Shown: positions 4,717 through 12,029 of the stretch, in pieces
Layout: each line of letters begins with the position of its first letter
How positions within the stretch are numbered: position 1 is the stretch's first letter
Notes under the pieces: generated by a model
Told to the model about the DNA's origin: nothing
What the model saw: only the letters and a program-made list of their open reading frames with translations
Database searches by the model: none
Made by a program: the position numbers and the translations under genes
Source: a virus
Reading direction: 5' to 3' (one strand)
DNA: 32,604 nt
IMG/VR virus record: IMGVR_UViG_3300025853_000356
Coordinates: 1-32,604 of that record

Positions 4717-4964
4717 GCCTGTTTGGCAAGAAGACGCGCACCGTGCCCCAGTCCTACCAGCCCGTTCTGGAAGCCGCGGAGATCATCGAGCTCTTCTCGC
4801 GCCTGACCCTCCACCATCAAGCCGCGCTGCTGCGCCTGATCTCTCGGAACCTGGTCGTCGAGATCGATGGCGAGCAGCACATGGGCTTTGAGTTTGAGTA
4901 CGGCGTGGACGGGGCGCTGGTCGCCATGCGCCCCCTAGCGGACGATCCTGAGCCCTCAGCCTAG
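4713..4964 (+). CDS. hypothetical protein, 83 aa, second gene of the plus-strand operon
   Basis: The protein starts MSLFGKKTRTVPQSYQPVLE and has a central helix-rich segment (AAEIIELFSRLTLHHQAALL), then a beta-like C-terminal half (NLVVEIDGEQHMGFEFEYG). No family is recognised. The ATG overlaps the regulator stop by 4 bases and has GGAGAGA seven bases upstream, so the two are co-translated. Its last codons overlap the end of the convergent late operon by 9 bases inside a hairpin. It may be a partner of the regulator, but nothing in the sequence proves that. Confidence 0.7.
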   Translation: MSLFGKKTRTVPQSYQPVLEAAEIIELFSRLTLHHQAALLRLISRNLVVEIDGEQHMGFEFEYGVDGALVAMRPLADDPEPSA

Positions 4965-4974
4965 GCCCAGGATC
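4944..4974. terminator. hairpin at the junction of convergent operons
   Basis: GATCCTGAGCC (4944-4954) and GGCCCAGGATC (4964-4974) form an 11-bp stem with one mismatch and a 9-base loop. The stop codons of both convergent genes fall within it. No U-tract follows on either strand, so it may be a weak bidirectional terminator or may protect mRNA 3' ends. Confidence 0.45.
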
Positions 4975-7364
4975 CCGCCCTGCAGGCGAGCCGCGAGCTC
5001 GCGATCTTCCGGGTTCGGTAGGATGGTCGGCGACATGGCCGGGTTGAAGCCCTGGGGCATGGGGGCCATGGTCTGGGGCTGTTGCTGTAGCAGGCGTTGG
5101 ATCTCCATACCACCAGGCACGGCCTCAAGCACGGGCCCAGCCTCTGGCTGCAGGAAACGCAGTAGGGGCATTTCTGGGCCTCGCTGCTCGATCTCCTGGA
5201 GCCGCATCAGCGCCGCCTCACGCTCCGCATCCGTCATCTCGATCTCGGGCAAGAGCTCGTCTGCGGTCTTGCTCAGGGACTCGCGCATGACCGCCTGGGC
5301 GCTGCTCGATAGCAGCGGCTGGTTGATGCGCCCCACGAACTGCCGGGTGGCGTCCAGGGCGCTCTTCATCCTGCCAGCCTCGCGCAGACCCTCCTCCACC
5401 TTCGGCCCAATGTAGGGGATCGACAGTAGCCCCCGGCGGCTCAAGGCGTTGAGCATGGTGTAAGCGGTGCCCGAGGGATTGCCCTTCACCTCGGCCCACA
5501 GGGTCGGGAGGACGTTCTCGCGGAAGGACTCAATCCGGCGGATCTCCTCGGGCGAGAACAGGCGCTCGATGATCGGCTTCTGCTGCTTAAAGACCTGGTC
5601 GTAATTGTTGACGATCGCTGACCGCGTGACCTCGCCACCGCGGCCAGAAAAAGCCTTGGTCAGGATCCCGTCCTTGATTAGGGCTACCACCTCGCCGTAC
5701 TCCTCGGGCGGGAGGATCGTCTTCAGCTTGTCGAGCGCCAAGGGCACAGACTGGTTCGGGGCGAACTTGCTGTGCCCGAACAGAAGGTTCGCCACCTGCA
5801 TGGGCGTGTAGTCCCGGGAGCTCATCTGCTCCAGGATCCGGTTCGATGCCCGCTGGGCTTGATTCTTCGCCGGGCCTCTACCAACCAGCCCCATATAGTC
5901 CCGATATGCTCCAGCCGCGTTCTGCAGCTGATCAAGGACATCTTGGTCGCCAGTGATTAGTCCGCGCTCAATCCCTTCATAGATCGCATTGTCGAGCCGG
6001 TTCTTCATCTCAAGCAGCGCGCGCTGCTCCGGGGACCCTGGGCTGGCGTTGCCGACAGAAACGCTCAGGCTTTTTTGATATCCGTGAAGCGCGTCGAGCG
6101 ACTGGCTCCTGAACTTTGGGTCTCTAGAGCGCCTCTGGAGCCGTCGCAGCTGGGTCACCTCATTTCTGAGAGCCGGCATTTGCTCCAGCTGCCTTGGGGT
6201 AATCCTCATTTCAGACAGGACTTCAAGGAGATTTCCAGCGGTCACCTGCACCCCCTGGGGGGTCATGCTGGGCTGCCTGGGCGCCTCGCGCACGGCCTGG
6301 TACAGGCGGCTGGACTCTTCCTTCAACCGCCCTGCGGCGCCAGAGACGCGCTGCTGGGCCGCCTCTGCTGCCATTTGAGGGATCGACCCGTAGGACGGCT
6401 CCATGCCCGGCAGGCCGGCGCCGAACTCTTCCTGCAGGGCCATAGCGTCAGCCCGGATCTCGTCCAGCTGGCGCTCGTCGAAGCCGCGGATGATGTCCGT
6501 CCCGGCCGAGTCACCGGCGGCGTAGCGGAGCTCGTCTTCCGTGCGCAGCTGGCCCGTCACCCGAGGCGTGACGCCCTGAGGCGGCCTGGCACCGCGCTGG
6601 CCAACCGTCAGCGGGTACTTGGACGTGGAGAGCACTTCCTCGCTCATGCGCGGGAAGAGGCCGCCAGCGCGCTCAGAAACGGCCGTGGCTCCCGCCTTGA
6701 TCCCACGCAGGGCCGGGGGAATGGCGACGTCGGTGCCGACGCCGATCGCGGTGCTGGTTCCGATCTCTCCAGCCATCTCCTCAGGGGACTTGGCCTTCGC
6801 CGCCCGGGTCTCCGGGGTGACGACGGCCTCGCCGATCTCGCCGGCGGCCTCCGTAGCCGTGTAAGCGGGCACCCCGCGGGCAGCGGTCCCGGTAACGGTC
6901 TTTGCCCCGCCCACGAACTTGCTCGCCGGCAGGTACTTAGCGACCTCGCCGATGAACTGCCCGAGGTCCGTGTCGCTGATGCCCGGCTTGTTGACGTAGT
7001 AGGGGATCCCGTTCCACATCACCATGGGGTTGTTGTAGCGGTCCACGAAGGCGCCGCCAAAACGCGGATCATCGCCAAAGGTGCGCTGGATGATCTCCGC
7101 CTTACCCATGTCGTCCCGGGTCATCAGCATCTTGACGCTCGGAATTAGGCGCTCAAAGAAGCCCGCCTGGTCCCCGGCCATCTCGGTGATCTCGGGGAAC
7201 TCGGGAAACTCGACCTGGGGCGAGGCTCGATTGACGGCCTGGGCGATAGCGCTCGGGCCTTCTGCGATGCGATCAAGGATGCTCTTGTTGGGCTGCTCTG
7301 GCCCAAGCTGGCGACGCTCCCCTTGCTCTACAGGCGCCGCATCCGGCGGTAAGGTGATCGGCAT
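4956..7364 (-). CDS. large internal virion (DNA ejection) protein candidate, 802 aa
   Basis: A long Ala-, Glu- and Arg-rich protein without a signal peptide. The N-terminal 150 residues include RFGGAFVDRYNNPMVMWNG and a small hydrophobic region. The middle (about 280-480) is strongly helical, with segments such as QLEQMPALRNEVTQLRRLQ. The C-terminus is Gln- and Pro-rich (RLLQQQPQTMAPMPQGF). It is the last gene of the late operon, after the tail genes, where P22 and T7 type phages encode proteins that travel inside the capsid and enter the host with the DNA. No transglycosylase motif is evident. The start at 7364 has a GAGGGG ribosome binding site. The role is inferred from size, composition and position. 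Confidence 0.62.
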   Translation of the reverse strand: MPITLPPDAAPVEQGERRQLGPEQPNKSILDRIAEGPSAIAQAVNRASPQVEFPEFPEITEMAGDQAGFFERLIPSVKMLMTRDDMGKAEIIQRTFGDDPRFGGAFVDRYNNPMVMWNGIPYYVNKPGISDTDLGQFIGEVAKYLPASKFVGGAKTVTGTAARGVPAYTATEAAGEIGEAVVTPETRAAKAKSPEEMAGEIGTSTAIGVGTDVAIPPALRGIKAGATAVSERAGGLFPRMSEEVLSTSKYPLTVGQRGARPPQGVTPRVTGQLRTEDELRYAAGDSAGTDIIRGFDERQLDEIRADAMALQEEFGAGLPGMEPSYGSIPQMAAEAAQQRVSGAAGRLKEESSRLYQAVREAPRQPSMTPQGVQVTAGNLLEVLSEMRITPRQLEQMPALRNEVTQLRRLQRRSRDPKFRSQSLDALHGYQKSLSVSVGNASPGSPEQRALLEMKNRLDNAIYEGIERGLITGDQDVLDQLQNAAGAYRDYMGLVGRGPAKNQAQRASNRILEQMSSRDYTPMQVANLLFGHSKFAPNQSVPLALDKLKTILPPEEYGEVVALIKDGILTKAFSGRGGEVTRSAIVNNYDQVFKQQKPIIERLFSPEEIRRIESFRENVLPTLWAEVKGNPSGTAYTMLNALSRRGLLSIPYIGPKVEEGLREAGRMKSALDATRQFVGRINQPLLSSSAQAVMRESLSKTADELLPEIEMTDAEREAALMRLQEIEQRGPEMPLLRFLQPEAGPVLEAVPGGMEIQRLLQQQPQTMAPMPQGFNPAMSPTILPNPEDRELAARLQGGILGLG

Positions 7365-7376
7365 GTCTTGCCCCTC

Positions 7377-9170
7377 TTATTGTCGAGCGACCCAGCCCTT
7401 GATGATAAACGGCGTCCTGATCGGGTTGCCATCAGCGTCGACCATCAGGCCCTGGGTGTTATCAATGACGGCTCCATCTGGAAGGCTATCGTACCAAGCC
7501 TGAACTGCGGCATCGTCCTCGGGGTCGCCATCGAAGCGCTCAAAGAGCCCGGGGTCGTTCTCTTCCAGGAACCGATTCAGCTGGTCAGTGCTGGAGAACT
7601 GCCCAGAGGTCAAGGCCTCTTCCTCAAGCTGGGCCAGACGCTGGGCGTTCTCGGTCATACGCTCAAAGGCGTAGAGGCTGATGTAATTCGCCTGGGGGCG
7701 GTTGCCCAGCGTACCGACCGAGGACATCTGGATCTTCATGTCGCGGTCGGAGGTGGGACCAGAGCCCGCCACTCGCATGCGCGGGCCAAGGTAGTTCAGC
7801 ACAGCCTCAAGGCTCTCTAGGCCAACGAGCTCATTGTCATCAAGCCCAAACGCGGACACGGCCAGCTGCCTGATAGGCAACAGCGCCTCGTCAATTTTTC
7901 CGGTGCTCATCGTTGGGTCGGTGCGCAGCTGCTCCCGGGCTGCACGGGTGCGCTGCACGGTCTGCCTTGCGGACATGATATCGCTCCGGCCCTTCGCCAG
8001 GGCCTTGAGCCGCTCCTCAGCGAAGGTCGTCATAAATGGCGTACCGGCCGCGTCGGAGGACCCCATGACCACGTTGAAGACGTTGTCGCCTCGGACAAGC
8101 GGTCGCAGCTCGGTGTAAGCCCCGCCCATGATGATCGGCTTACCGACCATGGACGGGTCGCGGGCCGTAATCTGAGCCACGGCGCGCTCAAAGTTGGGAT
8201 TGTCTTCGCTCATCCCGAGGCTCTTGATCGTGGCCTCGGCGGTCGGCCGATCCTGCCAGACAGCCGTGAGGGCCGCCTCAGGGGATTTCCAGCCACCCTC
8301 GCCGCCCGTGCCTTTGATCCTCGTGCGGAGTGCGCGCGCCTCACTGTTATCTAGGAGGATGGTCTCCCCCGGCATATAGGTGCGGCCCTTGACGTTGATC
8401 CCGGCTTCGTCGGTAACGACGTACTCGCCGAGCTTGTCGTCCGGGCTATCCTTGGCTTTCAGGATCATGTAATCACGCACGAGGTCCTTCGCTGCCTGCT
8501 CGTCGGTGCGAGCGAGGTCGTAGGCCTTGAGCGCAATCTGGCGGTCCTGCTGGCGCTGCTGCTCCTCAAGTTCCTTCACTCGCTGGCTGAAGTCAGCGAA
8601 GCCAGCGCCCATGGAGCGGAAGGCCCCGGCGCGTGGGTCAGCCGCGAGCATCGCTTGGCCGATGGAGCTCGCCAGGTCGTAAATGTCCGGAGCAGGGCGC
8701 CGCTCGCCCATGATGGCCTCAAGCTGGCGCATGTATTCTTGGCGACGCTCATCCAGCGGCCTTTGGGCCTCGGCGCGAGCCTGGGAGATGAGCTCATCGT
8801 AGGCAGACATGCCGCCGGCAGGGGCAAGCCCGCCACTCATACTAGGCGCGGCCTGGGCCCGTGGAGGGGGCGTCAGCGCATCCATGAGCGGACCCATCGT
8901 CCCAGGGAGGATCTCTGCGCCAGCAGGGTCAAGCGCTGAAGGCAGGTTGAAGCCGCCCGCAGGCAGCGGGGTGCCCGGAGCCGGGGCAGCCATGGCTTGG
9001 CTGAGCGCTGGGGAGACACCCGAGGACATCTGCGGCGCGCCGCCCAGGATCGATTGCGCCGGCGTCAGCCCCAGGATTTCGGATAGCCCGGTGATCCCTC
9101 CGGTGCCAGGAGGGCCGCCGTTCGCGTACCCCCGCACCTGCTTGAACATCTGCGCTCGATTCATCGCCAT
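7377..9170 (-). CDS. internal virion protein candidate, 597 aa
   Basis: The N-terminus has MFKQVRGYANGGPPGTGG, a YxNGG element also seen in the 321-aa neighbour, then 100 Pro-, Ala- and Gly-rich residues. Residues about 125-230 are a charged helix (DERRQEYMRQLEAIMGERR, KELEEQQRQQDRQIALKAYD). The C-terminal half contains RMRVAGSGPTSDRDMKIQ and LPDGAVIDNTQGLMVDADGN, segments that resemble uncharacterised structural proteins of marine phages. It sits between two other large proteins of similar composition and is probably ejected with the DNA or packed in the capsid. The ATG directly follows the stop of the preceding gene. The function is inferred from context. Confidence 0.6.
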   Translation of the reverse strand: MAMNRAQMFKQVRGYANGGPPGTGGITGLSEILGLTPAQSILGGAPQMSSGVSPALSQAMAAPAPGTPLPAGGFNLPSALDPAGAEILPGTMGPLMDALTPPPRAQAAPSMSGGLAPAGGMSAYDELISQARAEAQRPLDERRQEYMRQLEAIMGERRPAPDIYDLASSIGQAMLAADPRAGAFRSMGAGFADFSQRVKELEEQQRQQDRQIALKAYDLARTDEQAAKDLVRDYMILKAKDSPDDKLGEYVVTDEAGINVKGRTYMPGETILLDNSEARALRTRIKGTGGEGGWKSPEAALTAVWQDRPTAEATIKSLGMSEDNPNFERAVAQITARDPSMVGKPIIMGGAYTELRPLVRGDNVFNVVMGSSDAAGTPFMTTFAEERLKALAKGRSDIMSARQTVQRTRAAREQLRTDPTMSTGKIDEALLPIRQLAVSAFGLDDNELVGLESLEAVLNYLGPRMRVAGSGPTSDRDMKIQMSSVGTLGNRPQANYISLYAFERMTENAQRLAQLEEEALTSGQFSSTDQLNRFLEENDPGLFERFDGDPEDDAAVQAWYDSLPDGAVIDNTQGLMVDADGNPIRTPFIIKGWVARQ

Positions 9171-11024
9171 TTAGATGATCCTCTGCTGAGCCCCAGTCAG
9201 GCCGCCGAACAGGTCTCCTAGCGCGCCCAGGGTCGCAAGCCCGGTGCCGATGCCTGCCTGGAGCGCGCTCGGCGCTTGCGTGAACTGGGTGTCGATCCGC
9301 GTGCCGAGGCCAGCGGGCACCATCTGCATAAAGGGCTGGAGGGCCTGGTACTGAGCCAGAGGCGCCGCCTGAGCCTGCAGGGCTGCCTGACGCTGGGCGT
9401 CGAGGATGGCCTGCTGCTGTTGCTGCTGAAGGCCGCCAGCACCGCTCAGGGCTTGGATGCCGGTGAGCTGGCCCGTCTGTGCCTGCTGACCGAGGCCGCT
9501 CAGGAAGCCGCCGTAGCCGGCGCGTGCGCCCAGCTGCTGCGCGCCTTGCTGGCCGTAGAGCCCGCCAAGGGCCTCCTGGGCGCCTGCCAGCTGGCCTGCC
9601 GTGCCGAGCGCAGCCTGACCGGCGCCCATTTGGGCCCCTGCGCCGACCTGGCCGAGGCCAAGGATCGTCTGCCCAGCGCCCGTGCCGGCCGCGTAGCGCT
9701 GCCGTGCGGCCTCGCCAAGCTGGCCAGCCAAGGCGGTCTGGGCACCCAGCTGGGCCCCGGAGAGGCCTGCAAGTTGGCTAGCCGCAGCGCGCTGCTGCTC
9801 CTGCTGGCGAGCGAACTCGCCCATGGCCCGTTGCTGGGCCTGCTGGAAGCCGCCAGAGCGCAATGCGCCGATAGCCTCCCCAAGACCCCGGCCCAGCGCC
9901 CGCTGGCGCTCAGAGGCGCCCAGGCGAGCCCTGGAGCCGAATGCGGACTCACCGCCCCGGGCGATGTCGCCGGCGCGGGCTGCGATGTCCTGTTGCGCAC
10001 CGCGCTCCAGGACGTCGGAGATGGTCTGCTGGACCACGGCCTCTTCAAAGGGGTCCATGTAAGCCTGAGTGCCCGTGCGCGGGTCGAAGGCGCCGACAGC
10101 GCCCCGCACCATGCCGGTGATGTCGCCGAGCTCTCGGCCAAAGGCGCCAGCCGCACCGCGCTGAATGCCTTCAATGCCACCGAGCTCGCCGCGGAGCTCC
10201 GTCTCGGCCCCTAGCGCACGGCGGCGGGCCTCCTCGGTGGCCCCTAGGATGTCCCCAAGGCCCGCCTCGCGCAGCTGCTGCTCCGTTGCGGCACCGCTCT
10301 GGATGTCCGCCAGGGCGCGTTGCTGGGCCTCCAGGGCACGCTGCTGGCTCGCCTCAAGGGCACCAATGCCCTGGGCATACTGCTGCTCTGCGCGCTGTAG
10401 GTAAGGCGTCTGGGCGCCTGCCACTTCTCGCGCGAGCTCAAAGGCGCGGACCTGGTCCGGGCTGAAGCCGGCGATCTCTTGCGGGATGACCCGGGCGCGG
10501 CCCTGTTCGTCAAAGAAGGTTTGTTCTGCGGCGCGCATGGCGCCTGGGATGAAACCGCCCTCGCCGCCCAACCCAAACAGCAGCTGCTGCTGGATCGGGT
10601 CCATCTTCATCTCGGTGCGACCGATCTGAGGCGAGAAGAGAAAGTCAGATGCTGGGTCGCCGCCTGGGGTCATGCCTCCTTCGTCGCGGTCGTCTACGCC
10701 GTTCTGATTGGCGTCAATAAATTCTTGAGTGCGGACCATTCCGCCGCCCTGTCGCGCGTAATACCCTTCGGGATCCGCATAGAAAGCGTTAATTTGATCG
10801 CGGCTGTTCAAGTCGTCGAACTGGCTTATTCTTTGCAGCTCAGGCGGAAGTTGCGGAAGATTAGGTGATTGCGCAACTGGACCAGTTCCAAACTGCGCAT
10901 TGTTCGCTCGCATTTGAGCGATCATGTCTTGAAAGCTTTTGCCGCCAGGCGGCATGAGCCTTGGATCACCGATCACGGCTCGCTGGTTGAGAGCTTGCAT
11001 CTGAGCGGGGGTAAGCATGCTCAC
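9171..11024 (-). CDS. Ala/Gln/Gly-rich internal virion protein candidate with EF-hand-like loop, 617 aa
   Basis: Residues 104-115 (DANQNGVDDRDE) fit an EF-hand or dockerin-type calcium loop (D, N, N-G, D, E at positions 1, 3, 5-6, 9, 12). Residues 200-560 are low-complexity Ala, Gln, Gly and Arg helices (ALEASQQRALEAQQRALADI). They include DPFEEAVVQQTISDVLERG and GGESAFGSRARLGASERQ, motifs I associate with structural proteins of marine phages. The C-terminus is hydrophobic and Gly-rich. Translation probably starts at GTG 11024, because GAGGAGG lies seven bases upstream and the ATG six bases later is too far from it. It is likely a DNA-ejection or capsid-internal protein; there is no tape-measure signature. 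Confidence 0.62.
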   Translation of the reverse strand: MSMLTPAQMQALNQRAVIGDPRLMPPGGKSFQDMIAQMRANNAQFGTGPVAQSPNLPQLPPELQRISQFDDLNSRDQINAFYADPEGYYARQGGGMVRTQEFIDANQNGVDDRDEGGMTPGGDPASDFLFSPQIGRTEMKMDPIQQQLLFGLGGEGGFIPGAMRAAEQTFFDEQGRARVIPQEIAGFSPDQVRAFELAREVAGAQTPYLQRAEQQYAQGIGALEASQQRALEAQQRALADIQSGAATEQQLREAGLGDILGATEEARRRALGAETELRGELGGIEGIQRGAAGAFGRELGDITGMVRGAVGAFDPRTGTQAYMDPFEEAVVQQTISDVLERGAQQDIAARAGDIARGGESAFGSRARLGASERQRALGRGLGEAIGALRSGGFQQAQQRAMGEFARQQEQQRAAASQLAGLSGAQLGAQTALAGQLGEAARQRYAAGTGAGQTILGLGQVGAGAQMGAGQAALGTAGQLAGAQEALGGLYGQQGAQQLGARAGYGGFLSGLGQQAQTGQLTGIQALSGAGGLQQQQQQAILDAQRQAALQAQAAPLAQYQALQPFMQMVPAGLGTRIDTQFTQAPSALQAGIGTGLATLGALGDLFGGLTGAQQRII

Positions 11025-11026
11025 GT

Positions 11027-11992
11027 TTAGTCCTCCTCAGGAGCGCCGGCGTACTCGGAGAACAATTCCATCATCCGGTACATCAAATCGGTGCCGCGAT
11101 CGCGGCTCTCTTCCCCGCCCGGGGTGAGGGTGATGATCCCGCCTTCATCAACGTCCAAATCATAAGATCCGGCCCCACGCACAGCTTGGCCAGTCATTAC
11201 GAACTCGCCGTCAGACAGCATGGCCGGGACGTCATCGCTGATCTCTGTGCCCTCGCCGTTGATGCCGCCGTTCATGCGCTCAAACTCGTCGGCGTCCATC
11301 ATCTCGCCGTCTTCGGTCTCGATCTCGATCTCGATCTTCGGGTTGCCGCCTTCGGCCAAAGCCACGATGCCGCCATTGCGGTAGCGCTGAACCATGGCTG
11401 CGGGAATCCGCCCAGCACCCGGAGTGGGGCGCTCAAGATTTGGAACCCGCTCGGAGGCAAACTCGTAAACCACAGCCTCACCGCCAGGAGGGCGGGCCCG
11501 GCCGCCAGAGAGCTCAGGCAGCGTCCCGGCGGGCAGAAGGCCAAACTCAACCGGATCCGGGGCAGGGAGGCCCATGCGGCGGCGAATCTCCGCCTCGATG
11601 TTGTAGCGCCCGGCGCCGCTTTCTTGGGTCAGCGGAATAAGGGGCACGCCGGTCTGGGTCTTGGCCTCTTCCATCGCGGCCTTGCCGAGGTAATAGGCAG
11701 GCACGCCTGCGGCCAGGAGGCTGCCAATGCCGCCGGATCCGCCCAAGAGGCCACTAAGACCGCCCCCGGCTCCGCCGCTGCCACTCGTGCCCAAGAGGTT
11801 CCCAATAAACTGACCAATTTGCTGGGTGATCGGGTTGGAGCCAGTTGTGCCCAAAACATTTCCGACGGCAGTTCCAACCTGAGTACCAATAGGATTGCTG
11901 GGGTTCGTCCCAAAAATACCCGAGGCGACGTTTCCTAGGCCACCTAGGATATTGCCGCCTAGCGTCACGATTCCTTGAAGCGGATTAGCCAT
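11027..11992 (-). CDS. modular virion protein with NGG motif and shared [11 protein letters not shown] module, 321 aa
   Basis: Residues 1-95 are Gly-rich, with a tandem repeat of about 20 residues (SNPIGTQVGTAVGNVLGTT and SNPITQQIGQFIGNLLGTS). Residues 93-142 hold a hydrophobic helix followed by LTQESGAGRYNIEAEIRRRM, which also ends the upstream 822-aa protein. The C-terminal third has RYRNGGIVALAEGG (203-216) and DDVPAMLSDGEFVMTGQAV (253-271), motifs I recall from many environmental phage structural proteins. The protein is probably a virion component. Its role is unknown. The ATG at 11992 has a GAGGG site upstream. Confidence 0.62.
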   Translation of the reverse strand: MANPLQGIVTLGGNILGGLGNVASGIFGTNPSNPIGTQVGTAVGNVLGTTGSNPITQQIGQFIGNLLGTSGSGGAGGGLSGLLGGSGGIGSLLAAGVPAYYLGKAAMEEAKTQTGVPLIPLTQESGAGRYNIEAEIRRRMGLPAPDPVEFGLLPAGTLPELSGGRARPPGGEAVVYEFASERVPNLERPTPGAGRIPAAMVQRYRNGGIVALAEGGNPKIEIEIETEDGEMMDADEFERMNGGINGEGTEISDDVPAMLSDGEFVMTGQAVRGAGSYDLDVDEGGIITLTPGGEESRDRGTDLMYRMMELFSEYAGAPEED

Positions 11993-12029
11993 TGTTCAAC
12001 CCTCAAATCCTTTGGCGCATAGTAGCAGT

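Noticed and set aside
3857-4741. Longer 294-aa start for the oxygenase-like protein
   Set aside because: The extension covers the whole divergent regulator gene and its promoter and reads as shadow sequence.
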